Shown piece by piece: positions 32,891 through 43,533 of a DNA stretch of 64,000 nt (the stretch's first letter is position 1; each line of letters opens with the position of its first letter). The position numbers were made by a program, and so were the translations under genes. The DNA comes from Bufo bufo (lineage: Eukaryota > Chordata > Amphibia > Anura > Bufonidae): NCBI RefSeq assembly GCF_905171765.1, contig NC_053393.1, positions 185,903,921 through 185,967,920 of the forward strand. The letters are read 5' to 3'. The notes beneath the pieces were generated by a model. That model was not told the DNA's origin. It ran no database searches and saw only the letters and a program-made list of their open reading frames with translations.

Positions 32891-33360
32891 CGGTTAGTGT
32901 ACGGTGGTGACTTGGTTGTATGAAAAAAGAAAAACTATGGGGCAGAACACGGAAGGAGGATGGTCAGGGGAAAATGGAGAGAGGGAGTCCACGTTGGGTA
33001 AAAATTCCCGGGCCTATGATGCACTAAATCTGCCCCAAGCATGACGTAATATTGTAAGTTGGCAATGGCAGAAAAATCTAGGATCACCAGACTCTCCCCA
33101 AAGTGTCAGACCTAATATGATCGCAAAAATGTGTCTCCTATTCAAATGACCATTAATACACAAAATGTGGAAGAAATGCAACAGCCTATAAACCAGGATG
33201 TGAATATGTGAAAGCCAAATACCTAACAGGAGAGCGGATATCCTAAGAAATGAGACTATAGGGTAAAAGTCGTGAATCGTAGTATGGACAAGGTTAATTA
33301 GTCAACTGTTATCTGCAATAGCTTGTGATTTGTCAAGCCTGATGTTTCCATTTATTCATA
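32891..33360. other. Anonymous noncoding stretch
   Basis: No gene, repeat end or tandem structure recognised. Confidence 0.4.
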
Positions 33361-33363
33361 TAA

Positions 33364-33675
33364 GGCCTCATGCACACGGCCGTTGTGTGGGTCCGTATCC
33401 GAGCCGCCGTTTTGGCGGCTCGGATGCGGACTCATTCACTTCAATGGGGCCGCAAAAGATGCGGACAGCACTCCGTGTGCTGTCCGCATCCGTGGCTCCG
33501 TTCCGCGGCCCCGCTTAAAAAATATAACATGTCCTATTCTTGTCCACGCTTTGCGGACAAGAATAGGCATTTATATTGACGGCGCCCGTTCCGTTCCGCA
33601 AATTGCGGAAGGCAACACGGGCGGCTTCCGTTTTTTGCGGACCGCAAAAAATGGCACGGTCGTGTGCATGAGGCC
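33364..33675. mobile_element. Foldback MITE (GGCCTCATGCACACGGCCG)
   Basis: Ends GGCCTCATGCACACGGCCGT / ACGGTCGTGTGCATGAGGCC have TAA at 33361-33363 and 33676-33678. It is the same family as the outer element at 18847-20793. It is noncoding. Confidence 0.9.
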
Positions 33676-33678
33676 TAA

Positions 33679-34093
33679 GGCTACTTTTACACCAGCGTTT
33701 TTGCTGGAACCGGCGTGGATCAGCAAAAACGCTTCCGTCATGATAATACAACCGTCTGCATCCGTTATGAACAGATTTGGTTGTATTATCTTTATAATAG
33801 ACAAGATGGATCCGTCATGAACACCATTGTGTCAGATAAAACGGATCCGTCCCTATTGACTTACATTGTGTGCCAGGAAGGATCCGTCTTGCTCCGCACC
33901 ACATTGCGGACAGAAAAACTATGCTTGCAGCGTTATTCTGTCCGTAAGGGGACGCAACCAAACGGAACGGAATGCTTTCTGGTGCATTCCATTTCGTTCC
34001 ATACAGTTTTGTCCCCATTGACATTGAATGGGGACAAATCAGAAGCATGTGATCTCAATAGCAGAAAGGGAAAGCGCAAGTGTGAAAGTAGCC
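33679..34093. mobile_element. Foldback MITE (GGCTACTTTTACACCAGCG)
   Basis: Ends GGCTACTTTTACACCAGCGT and, at right, AAGTGTGAAAGTAGCC. Its left TAA (33676-33678) is the right TAA of the previous MITE; its own right TAA is at 34094-34096. Confidence 0.85.
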
Positions 34094-34244
34094 TAAGGTG
34101 ATTCCTTGCACTACAGTGTTAGGATCTCTCTCCTTTCAGGGCAATATTCTATAAACTAAGGACTGCTAAAGAAGGTCTTGTGCCAATACTTTGTAAGTTT
34201 AATTTAAAAAAATTTAAAGATTTGTTGCTTCCTCCAGAAGTGTT

Positions 34245-34344
34245 TTAAAAGGGTTGTCTGCTTTTTACTACTGATGACCTATCCTCAGGATAGATCATCA
34301 ATATCAGATTGGCGGGGCAGCTGCTGCCCCGGCAATCAACTTAT
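34245..34344. mobile_element. TTAA MITE, left half only
   Basis: TTAA (34245-34248) then AAGGGTTGTCTGCTTTTTAC and a GACCTATCCTCAGGATAGATC hairpin. The right half is missing where the next foldback begins. Confidence 0.6.
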
Positions 34345-34347
34345 TTA

Positions 34348-34715
34348 GGCCTCTTTCACACTGGCGTGTGCGCCCCGTTGCCGTATTGCGGACCACATTT
34401 GCGGATCCGCAATACACGGGTGCCATTCCGTGGGCATTCCGCATCACGGATGCGGACACATTCACTTGAATGGGTCCGCAAATCCGGAGATGCGGATTGA
34501 TGCGAAACGGAAATACGGAACGGAACCCTACGGAAGCACTACGGAGTGCTTCCGTGGGGTTTCGTCCCGTACTTCCGTTCCGCAAAAAGATAGAACATGT
34601 CCTATCTTTTTGCGGAACGGCCGGATCACGGACTCATTCAAGTGAATGGGTCCGTGATCTGCTGCGGCTGCCCCACGGACTGTGCTCGTGTATTGCAGCC
34701 CGCAGAAGTAAAGAG
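34348..34715. mobile_element. Foldback MITE (GGCCTCTTTCACACTGGCG), right tip lost
   Basis: The left end is GGCCTCTTTCACACTGGCG; the arms pair (TATTGCGGACC..., AATACACGGG with CGTGTATTGC near 34690), but the final GTGAAAGAGGCC is absent. Its relative with the same tip starts at 63080. Confidence 0.75.
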
Positions 34716-34725
34716 TACAAAGTAA

Positions 34726-35246
34726 GGGCTCATGCACACGACCGTTGTTGTTTTGCGGTCCGCTTTTCACTGATCCATTGTTCCATATCTGAGGTTTTTT
34801 TTTCCTCTGATTTAAGTCCTCTTCCGTTCCGTTATACCACCAAACATATCTGTATGGTTTCCATATGTGATCCGTTTTTTGCGGATCAGAAACGGAAAAC
34901 AGTAACTTATTAATCACCAAACACATGAGCAATATGGGCTGGGCATAGCATTTCTACAGTATGGATCTGCAAAATATGGATGAAATAAGGATGACATACG
35001 GATGTGTTCCGCGTGCGTTACGTATTTTTTACAGACCCATTACCTTGAATGGGGCATCGGACCATGAATTGCGGACAATAATAGGACATGCACTATTTTT
35101 TTGCGGAACGGAAGTACGGAAACGGAATGCACATGGAGTACCTTCCGATGTTTTTGCGGACCCATTGAAGTGAATAGTTTCGCATATGGTCCGCAAAAAA
35201 AACCAGAATGGAAGCGGAAAGAAAATACGTTTGTTTGCATGAGCCC
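34726..35246. mobile_element. Foldback MITE (GGGCTCATGCACACGACCG)
   Basis: Ends GGGCTCATGCACACGACCGT and, at right, GTTTGTTTGCATGAGCCC are bounded by TAA (34723-34725, 35247-35249). Internal blocks GGGCTGGGCATAGCATTTC and GCGGACCCATTGAAGTGAAT are shared with 21036-21470. Confidence 0.85.
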
Positions 35247-35249
35247 TAA

Positions 35250-35597
35250 GGTGTGAATAAATGGGGATATTTTGTCCTGTTCACCGCAAACGAAGAGGTG
35301 GTAGGGCATAAAAATCAGGGATTCTGGTGATACTGATAATGTCGCTAAGGTTTTCCCCTCTCACTACTCAGGCTTTCCAACTGGGATTAAGAAACCATAA
35401 AGTTTTAATGCAACATAAATAATCCAACCAGGTTGCTTTTATTTTGTAAAATGACAGCCGGACTATGAAGGTTAACAATTTTTTTTGTGGAAAAACTAGT
35501 GCTTCTTCTCTAAATTTCCTTCAATTGTTATACTTTCATATTTGATTTGCTAAATTATACCTTTAACATTGTAATAAATAGTGTCAATTAAATACTA
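35250..35597. other. Anonymous AT-rich stretch
   Basis: No gene or repeat recognised. Confidence 0.4.
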
Positions 35598-35910
35598 AGG
35601 GGCACATTGCGCTGGTGGTGGATCTGCCAAAGTTATGTAGAGGCGCCGGCCCAACATAACTTCGGCGGATCCACCACCGCTTCTAAATGTAAGACACCTT
35701 CCTTGCTGTCTTACATTTAGACAATTTTCTATGCCTAAACAGGAGGAGAAAATGGTAAATGAGATGGGACTGCCGGCCTGTCTCCCTCCCTGCCCACACC
35801 ATAGCAACTTTCTTAGACTTGGCATGAACGGGGAAAATTCACAGATTGCACCACAAAGGACCTTTGTGCCGCAATCTGCGCCAGAAATATGCTTAATATA
35901 TTATAGCTGC
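35598..35910. repeat. SINE/MITE-like repeat, copy 2
   Basis: It has the same ordered blocks as 13384-13705: CATAACTTCGGCGGATCCAC, GTCTTACATTTAGACAATTT, CACAGATTGC, GCGCCAGAAATA. The class is unknown. Confidence 0.7.
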
Positions 35911-36149
35911 ATTACATGTGATTGTGGGACTTTACTAGTATTATCCTAGTTCCAATACACATTCGGGAAGATTAATAAAAACTGGTGCAAAGAAAAAAAG
36001 CAGCAATTATCATTGGTAACCAGTTTGCAGCTTTGCAGCCCCTCCTACTACCCATTCCAGGCCTCTCCCTTTGTTCCATGAACTATGCTTGCTGCTGTGT
36101 TTTATAATTTATGCCATCAGGGCCGGATTGGGATTACAAAACAGCCCTG
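35911..36149. other. Repeat debris before the minisatellite field
   Basis: AAAAACTGGTGCAAAGAAAA resembles a frog dispersed repeat. CAGGGCCGGATTGGGATTAC at 36119 looks like an hAT-type end (CAGGG...) leading into the minisatellite; its partner end was not identified. Confidence 0.35.
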
Positions 36150-36569
36150 GCACACAAAAGAGGTATAATAGATGCAGTGTGTACAGATGTATGGTATATA
36201 CAGCAGTGTACTGTTATGTGAGGTAGGAGGTATAATAGATGCAGTGTGTACAGATGTATAGTATATACAGCAGTGTACTGATATGTGAGGTAGGAGGTAT
36301 AATAGATGGTGTGTATAGATGTATAGTATATACAGCAGTGTACTGTTATGTGAGGTAGGAGTGTGTATAGATATATAGTATATACAGCAGAGTACTGATA
36401 TGTGAGGTACGAGGTATAATAGATGCAGTGTGTACAGATGTATAGTATATACAGCAGTGTACTGGTATGTGAGGTAGAAGGTATAATAGATGCAGTGTGT
36501 ACAGGTATATAGTATATGCAGTATAGTATATACAGCAGTGTAGTGATATGTGAGGTAGGAGTGTGTATA
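36150..36569 (+). repeat. 68-bp-unit minisatellite, segment 1
   Basis: Units read GGTATAATAGATGCAGTGTG-TACAGATGTATAGTATATAC-AGCAGTGTACTGATATGTGA-GGTAGGA, about 68 bp each. The array is cut at GATAT (36570) by the solo LTR. Confidence 0.9.
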
Positions 36570-36994
36570 GATATTGTCACAAGGGTGTCAAGAACCACGC
36601 CTGACTCCGTTATACCGGGTTTAGGAAGTCGCAGCGGTTGGCTGCGCGCTCTATGTAAGATCAGGGCCGTCTTTAATATTGATTGGACCCTGGGCAAGAA
36701 TTTACTTGGGCCCCCTGGATCCCGCCTTCCCACACCTTAAAAAAAAGCGAAAATCTTATACTCACCTGTTTCCTTTCACTAGCTGCTGGTACGGCGAGGG
36801 ATGGTGCAACGCAGACGCGCACACCTCACCGCGTCCTGGCACAGGCGGGCGTGATGACATCATCACACCTGCCTGCGCTGGGATTTCACTACCAAATAGA
36901 CCTCAGGCCTGTAGCCTATGACAAGTCTTGTCGCCATCTGCAAATTTTAAGGCGCATTGGCGACCATTTTGGTCGCCATCTGGAGCGCTGTATT

Positions 36995-37410
36995 GCATCA
37001 GTGACATGAACACTCTCCACATATAATGATATATTACATCAGTGACATCACCGCTGTCCACATATAATGTTATATTACATCAGTGACATCACCGCTGTCC
37101 ACATATAATGTTATATTACATCAGTGATGAGCGGTGATGTCACTGATGTAATATATTACTTACCGGTATATGTGGACAGCAGTGATGTCACTGATGTAAT
37201 ATATTACTTATGTGTGGAGAGTGGTGATGTCACTGATGTAATATATCACTTATAAGAAATATATTACATCAGTGACATCACCGCTGTCCATATATAGGTG
37301 ATATATTACATCTGTGACATCACCGCTGTCCATATATAGGTGATATATTACATCTGTGACACCACCGCTCTCCACATATAAGAGGCATATAACATCAGTG
37401 ACGTCATCCC
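36995..37410. repeat. 42-bp minisatellite with orientation switches
   Basis: Units ATATTACATCAGTGACATCA-CCGCTGTCCACATATA run forward (36995-37130), then inverted (TGTCACTGATGTAATATATT, 37128-37245), then forward again (37250-37410). Confidence 0.85.
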
Positions 37411-37467
37411 TTGGCGCTGGGGTGCGCAGCCAGGGCCGGCCTTAGGTGTTCAGGCGCCCTGTGCGAG

Positions 37468-37610
37468 CTAACCTTGTGGTAGTGTTACCTGCAGTCCTAT
37501 GTAAAACCACAGATAACACTAGTGCTAAATAATGTAGTAGTGTTACCTGCAGTCCTATGTAAAACCACAGATAACACTAGTGAAGATCATGTGGAAGTGT
37601 TACCTTCGTC
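37468..37610 (-). repeat. Two units of the 63-bp minisatellite, inverted
   Basis: TAGTGTTACCTGCAGTCCTA-TGTAAAACCACAGATAACAC appears twice (period about 66 bp). It is the reverse complement of the 32095-32890 unit (TGTTACATAGGACTGCAGGT). Confidence 0.8.
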
Positions 37611-37747
37611 CTTAGTGTGCCTCCCTGTGTCTATCGCATGGACTCCATGCTGGCGCTGCCTCCTCTTCCATCTTCTTCCTCTTGCCCCGCACAGAACGTT
37701 CTGAAGCAGCTGCGTCAAGACATAGGAACACTGTGGGCATGGTGATA

Positions 37748-38170
37748 CACACAGGGAGACACACACACACAGGGACGGACACACACAGGGACGGACACAC
37801 ACAAAGGGACAGACACACACACACAGGGACGGACACACACACACACACAAAGGGACAGACACACACACACAGGGACGGACACACACACACAAAGGGACAG
37901 ACACACACACACACACAGGGACGGACACACACACTCAAAGTGACAGACACACACACACACACAGGGACGGACACACACACACAGGGACGGACACACACAC
38001 ACACACACACAAAGGGACAGACACACACACACAGGGATGGACACACACACACACAGGGACAGACACACACACACACACAAAGGGACAGACACACACACAC
38101 ACAGGGACGGACACACACAGGGACGGACATACACAGGGACGGACACACACAGGGACGGACACACACATTG
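37748..38170 (+). repeat. (CA)n / AGGGACGGACA compound microsatellite
   Basis: ACACACAC tracts alternate with AGGGACGGAC or AAAGGGACAGAC about twenty times. Cys/Val-rich or Thr/His-rich frames across it are artefacts of the repeat. Confidence 0.95.
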
Positions 38171-38996
38171 GCACACTCAACATCAGCAGCAAGGAGTTAA
38201 AGTACAACCCTTAATGGCCCCCAAAATCCCTGGGGGGGGGGGGGTTGATGTAGTAGCAGGAAAGCACACACTGTCCCCCTGTCCTATATGAGACCCCCCC
38301 ATGGCTACCAAATACCTGTAAGTTCTGTTAGTTGCTTGGCTGGCTCAAGTAAATCCAAGTAAAATGCTGCTTGGGCCCCCCAGGAGCAACTGGGCCCGGG
38401 GCAGCTGCCCCTTTTGCCCTGCGGTAAAGACGGCCCTGTGTAAGATAGGGCTGTTTCCTTATGGTAGCTTTCTGGGTTTGCTTTGCAACCCTTTTGGCTC
38501 ACTCAGGGATCCGTAGCTCCTTTTGCTCAGCTGTTCCTTGTCCAGCACTCCCAACCTCCTTATATTCCCCTCTCACACTTCTCTGGTTGCCAGAGATAGA
38601 GCTTCCTGCCTGAACATCTATTCTGACCTTCTGGAGCTGTGTTGCTGCGTTCTCTGGTTGTTGGTCCAGAACGCTACCCTCCGGATCCCTGTTGGACCTT
38701 TGTGGTCGCCCACCTGGGTGTATGTGTTTGTCTGTATTGTCTGTCCTCTCCCTGGTGTTTCCCTCTTAGTGTCAGTGGTGCGGACTAGCGATCCCACCGG
38801 CCCGTTCACTATCTAGGGCTCATTTTAGGGAAAGCCAGGGTTTAGGCACATGATCGCCACACGGGTGAGGAACCCGTCTAGGGACGTCAGGGCAGTCAGG
38901 TGCCAGCCGCAAGGTGAGTCAGGGGTCACCACCTTTCCCTCTCCCTTGGGCAGGGCTTTCCCTTTTCCCTCTCTGTGCGTGACGCCGGTCATTACA

Positions 38997-39524
38997 GATA
39001 TATAGTATATACAGCAGTGTACTGATATGTGAGGTACAAGGTATAATAGATGCAGTGTGTACAGATGTATAGTATATACAGCAGTGTACTGTTATGTGCG
39101 GTAGGAGGTATAATAGATGCAGTTTGGGGTATATACTATATACCTGTACAGTGTACTGTTATGTGAGGTAGGAGGTATAATATATGCAGTGTGTATAGAT
39201 ATATAGTATATACAGCAGTGTAGTATAATAGATGCAGTGTGTACAGATATATAGTATATACAGCAGTGTACTGTTATGTGAGGTAGGAAGTATAATATAT
39301 GCAGTGTGTACAGATATATAGTATATACTGTAGTGTACTGATATGTGAGGTACAGGTATAATATATGCAGTGTGTACAGGTATATAGTATATACAGCAGT
39401 GTACTGTTATGTGAGGTAGGAAGTATAATATATGCAGTGTGTACAGATATATAGTATATACCGTAGTGTACTGATATTTGAGGTACAGGTATAATATATG
39501 CAGTGTGTACAGGTATATAGTATA
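38997..39524 (+). repeat. 68-bp-unit minisatellite, segment 2
   Basis: Same unit as segment 1, running from the solo LTR duplication to the hAT duplication TACAGCAG (39525-39532). Confidence 0.9.
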
Positions 39525-40027
39525 TACAGCAGTAGGGTTGTTTCTGGAATCGAAATTTCGATACCCAATCAATACGTTTGTAGCGGTTTCGATACAATAC
39601 CCAGATTTCCATTTTTTTTATACTGTGCTGCGCTGCTACACAGTCTAGTATCACAGAACTTTGAGCACGCTGCTCTCAGCATGCTCCAAGTTCCCTGAGC
39701 AACACAGGGGAGAAGGAAGCAGTCTCTCCCTCCCACCTGTGCCGCTGCTGCCAATGAGGTGAGACTGGAGGAGGAGGGGCGGGCGCACTGCGCCAGCAAT
39801 AAAAGTTAACTTCTAATACAAATACAGGAGGCAGTGCCGGCAGAATCACATAGCCGGCACCCTGCCTCTATGACAGGGCGCTGCAATAAGACGCAGTTAA
39901 CTCCTCAGGTGCGGCACCTGAGGGGTTAACTGCCGCTGATCGCAGAAATCTGTCAGAGGCAGGGTGCCGGCTATGTGACTCTGCCGGCACCGCCTCCTGC
40001 ATTAAAGGTTAACTATCTCCAGTATTA

Positions 40028-40130
40028 AAAACATTGGTGGCGCAAGGCGCTCCCCCCCGGTATTAAAGTCATTGGTGGCAGTGGCCACAGTTTCCCCTCC
40101 CCCTCCTCCTCATTGGTGGCAGTGGCAGCT
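40028..40130 (+). repeat. CATTGGTGGC repeat, 3 degenerate units
   Basis: CATTGGTGGC occurs at about 40032, 40069 and 40110, followed by GGTTACCATGGCAGCCAGGA. The same arrangement, with six regular units, is at 19392-19800. Confidence 0.75.
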
Positions 40131-40358
40131 TCTGATCGGAGCCCCAGCAGTGTAATCCTGGGGCTCAGAACGGTTACCATGGCAGCCAGGACGCTACTGA
40201 AGCCCTGGCTGCCATAGTCAGCTCCCTGCTGCTGTGTGCACAAAGCACAGGGCAGCAGGGAGAGTGTGAAGTCCTATGCACCCTGATAGAGCTCTATTAG
40301 TGTGAATAGGACAAGGGATCAAAAGATCCCAGGTTCTAGCCCCTAAGGGGGGAAATAG

Positions 40359-41104
40359 TTAAAGGATAACTGTCGTATTATTTGTTTTTGGAGTATTGGA
40401 TTGTGGTGATTAATATAACCTTGGTGGCCCTATTTCAACTTTTCACTGTGTATTCAATTACCCCTTAATTCCACATTTTTGTTCCATGTACTGCCTACTT
40501 TTATCTGTGCTTAAAATAGGGTTGCTAGGCATGGTCCATCTATCTGTTGATAGACGGAGCACGCAGCGTGCAGGGTCACATTACTGACAGCCAGGGACTG
40601 TAAGTAAATGATTAAAGCCAGGTCCTCCCCAGCAGCTGATAACAGTGCCTGGGCTGTGTGCACTTCTCCCTGTCCCTGCGCTTGGCAGACGCTCCCTCAC
40701 TGAGCAGAGCTGGAGAATGCAGAGTTGAAGCAGCGCACAACAGGGAAGGGAGATCTGCCATCTGCTCAGTGTATAAATGAAAGCAACATGTGGTAAGAGC
40801 ACCCCTTTGTGCTGCAGGAGATTAACCCTTTTGGGGTGGGAGGGCTCTGGTTACTGACACTTTTGGGGGGGTATTGTTACTGGCTAGTGAGGGCAGGCGG
40901 GATTAGCCCCAGGATGAGGGCAGTGGCGGACATCTTAACTGAATAGTGAAATTGCAGTTTTATGCAGACTGGTTGCTAAGGGGTGAATCTTATTAAATAT
41001 GGGGTAAGTCAGTCTAATAGTAACTGATTCTGGAATATCATGTTATTAGTAACTACATATATGAAAATTGAAATTAGGGTCTAAATGTGACAGTTATCCT
41101 TTAA
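40359..41104. mobile_element. TTAA-flanked MITE (AGGATAACTGTC ends)
   Basis: TTAA at 40359-40362 and 41101-41104 surrounds AGGATAACTGTC / GACAGTTATCCT. Length 746 bp. No convincing coding frame. It is nested in the hAT element. Confidence 0.85.
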
Positions 41105-41518
41105 TAAATAAACAGTAAAAAAAAAAAACACCAAAACATTAAGTATATAATCACCCCCTTTCCCAATTTTACATATAAAATTTATAAACAATAAATAAAC
41201 ATATCTCATATTGCCACGTCCGAAAAGTCCAAACTATTAAAATATTTTAAAAAATCTCCTAAGCAGTGAACGCCAGAATAGAAAAAAAAAAATTATGTAA
41301 ACTGCGCGATTCGCCATTTTTTTTGTCACCTTGTCCCCCCAAAAAATAGGATCGGACTGTTCGATTATGAGCTGGACATTCCATAAAATGCAGAATGCAC
41401 ACAACTTTTTTTGGTGTTTTATTTTTTTTCGTGTGGTATCGAATGGTATCGAGTATTGCAATACTTTTTTTTTATGGCATCGAAACCGAATCAAAATTTT
41501 GGTATCAAAACAACCCTA

Positions 41519-41981
41519 TACAGCAGTATACTGATATGTGAGTATAATATATGCAGTGTGTACAGGTATATAGTATATACAGTAGTGTAATAAGTGAGGT
41601 ACGAGTTATAATAGATGCAGTGTGCACAGATGTATTGTATATACAGCAGGCACTGACATATGAGGTACGAGGTATAATAGATGCAGAGTGTACAGGTATA
41701 TAGTATATGCAGTAGTGTAATATGTGAGGTACGAGGTATAATAGATGCAGTGTTTACAGGTATATAGTAAATACAGCAGTGTATTGATGTGAGGTATGAG
41801 GTATAAATCACAGCGCATACCTTATATATCAGTCCACTGCTGTATAGACAATATATCTGTACACACTGCATATATTATACCTCGTACCTAACATATCAGT
41901 ACACTGCTGTATATACTATATATCTATATACACACTGCATATATTATACCTCGTACCTCACATATCAGTACACTGCTGCAT

Positions 41982-42019
<38 letters not shown>
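41519..42019. repeat. 68-bp-unit minisatellite, segment 3, orientation flips
   Basis: Forward units continue to about 41815; from about 41830 the units are reverse-complemented (ACACTGCATATATTATACCT-CGTACCTCACATATCAGTAC). It ends in (TA)n at about 41977-42019, where a Tc1-like element is inserted. Confidence 0.9.
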
Positions 42020-42023
<4 letters not shown>

Positions 42024-43531
42024 CAGTCGTGGCCAAAAGTTTTGAGAATGACACAAATATTAGTTTTCACAAAGTTTGCTGCTAAACTGCTTTTAGATCT
42101 TTGTTTCAGTTGTTTCTGTGATGTAGTGAAATATAATTACACGCACATCATACGTTTCAAAGGCTTTTATCGACAATTACATGACATTTATGTAAAGAGT
42201 CAGTATTTGCAGTGTTTGCCCTTCTTTTTCAGGACTTCTGCAATTCGACTGGGCATGCTCTCAATCAACTTCTGGGCCAATTCCTGACTGATAGCAACCC
42301 ATTCTTTCATAATCACTTCTTGGAGTTTGTCAGAATTAGTGGGTTTTTGTTTGTCCACCCGCCTCTCAATGGGATTAAGATCTGGGGAGTTTTCAGGCCA
42401 TGGACCCAAAATGTCAGCGTTTTGGTCCCCGAGCCACTTAGTTATCACTTTTGCTGGAAAATGCATTGTTCTTCACCAAACTGTTGTTGGATTGTTGGAA
42501 GAAGTTGCTGTTGGAGGGTGTTTTGGTAGCATTCTTTATTCATGGCTGTGTTTTTGGGCAAAATTGTGAGTGAGCCCACTCCCTTGGATGAGAAGCAACC
42601 CCATACATGAATGGTCTCAGGATGCTTTACTGTTGGCATGACACAGGACTGATGGTAGCGCTCACCTTTTCTTCTCCGGACAAGCCTTTTTCCAGATGCC
42701 CCAAACTATCGGAAAGAGGCTTCATCGGAGAATATGACTTTGCCCCAGTCCTCAGCAGTCCATTCACCATACTTTCTGCAGAAGATCAATCTGTCCCTGA
42801 TGTTTTTTTTGGAGAGAAGTGGCTTCTTTGCTGCCCTTCTTGACACCAGGTCATCTTCCAAAAGTCTTCGACTCACTGTGCGTGCAGATGCGCTCACACC
42901 TGCCTGCTGCCTTCCTGAGCAAGCTCTGCACTGGTGGCACTCCGATCCCGCAGCTGAATCCTCTTTAGGAGACGATCCTGGCGCTTGCTGGATTTTCTTG
43001 GACGCCCTGAAGCCTTCTTAACAAGAATTGAACCTCTTTCCTTGAAGTTCTTGATGATCCTATAAATTGTTGATTGAGGTGCAATATTAGTAGCCACAAT
43101 ATCCTTGCCTGTGAAGCCATTTTTATGCAACGCAATGATGGCTGCACGCGTTTCTTTGCAGGTCACCATGGTAAACAATGGAAGAACAATGATTTCAAGC
43201 ATCACCCTCCTTTTAACATGTCAAGTCTGCCATTTTAACCCAATCAGCCTGACATAATGATCTCCAGCCTTGTGCTCGTCAACATTCTCACCTGAGTTAA
43301 CAAGACGATTACTGAAATGATCTCAGCAGGTCCTTTAATGACAGCAATGAAATGCAGTGGAAAGGTTTTTTTGGGATTAAGTTAATTTTCAAGGCAAAGA
43401 AGGACTATGCAATTCATCTGATCACTCTTCATAACATTCTGGACTATGTGCAAATTGCTATTATAAAAACCTAAGCAGCAACATTTCCAATTTCCAATAT
43501 TTATGTAATTCTCAAAACTTTTGCCCATATA
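42024..43531 (-). mobile_element. Tc1-like transposon (CAGTCGTGGCCAAAAG ends)
   Basis: The left end CAGTCGTGGCCAAAAGTTTTG follows TA at 42022-42023. The right end AATTCTCAAAACTTTTGCCC is decayed and runs into TATATA. It directly abuts the next Tc1-like element. The end sequence is one shared by Tc1-like elements of fish and frogs. Confidence 0.85.
42200..43170 (-). pseudogene. Tc1-like transposase, decayed
   Basis: N-terminal helix-turn-helix (MVTCKETRAAIIALHKNGFT, GRPRKSSKRQD) at 42894-43170. KVIFSDEASFR (first catalytic D) is at 42706-42897. HVWGCFSSKGVGSLTILP is at 42445-42639. SPDLNPIE is at 42200-42466. The frames shift between pieces. The second catalytic Asp is lost (FQQK where FQQD is expected) and about seven residues after NPIE are deleted (family NLWSILK). 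Inactive. Confidence 0.85.
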
Positions 43532-43533
43532 TA

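Larger units (their letters stand above)
36662..38438. mobile_element. Non-autonomous hAT element (CAGGGCCGTCTTTA ends)
   Basis: Inverted ends CAGGGCCGTCTTTA / TAAAGACGGCCCTG, with perfect 8-bp duplication TGTAAGAT at 36654-36661 and 38439-38446, define a 1,777-bp hAT-superfamily element. There is no transposase. Its interior is a collection of tandem repeats: 36995-37410, 37468-37600 and 37748-38170. Confidence 0.92.
36575..38996 (+). mobile_element. Solo LTR (about 637 bp) with nested hAT insert
   Basis: It starts TGTCACAAGGGTGTCAAG and ends GACGCCGGTCATTACA, with 5-bp duplication GATAT at 36570-36574 and 38997-39001 in the minisatellite. TGT...ACA ends, 5-bp duplication and absence of an internal region fit a solo LTR left by recombination. 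The hAT element at 36662-38438 sits inside. The LTR's strand is taken from its TG start and is not otherwise proven. Confidence 0.85.
39533..41518. mobile_element. Non-autonomous hAT element (TAGGGTTG ends)
   Basis: Ends TAGGGTTGTTTCTGGAATC and, at right, TTTTGGTATCAAAACAACCCTA with a perfect 8-bp duplication TACAGCAG (39525-39532, 41519-41526) identify an hAT-superfamily insertion into the minisatellite. There is no transposase. It contains a short CATTGGTGGC repeat series (40028-40130), the palindrome GGTGCGGCACC near 39913 and a nested TTAA MITE (40359-41104). Confidence 0.92.

Noticed and set aside
36134..36733. 199-codon minus-strand frame rich in Tyr/Ile/Leu
   Set aside because: It crosses the 68-bp minisatellite and runs into an LTR and an hAT element, so it spans unrelated sequences; similar frames occur at every array segment.
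37587..38207. Cys/Val-rich frames up to 184 codons and Thr/His-rich frames on the other strand
   Set aside because: They translate a (CA)n/AGGGACGGAC microsatellite in several frames at once.
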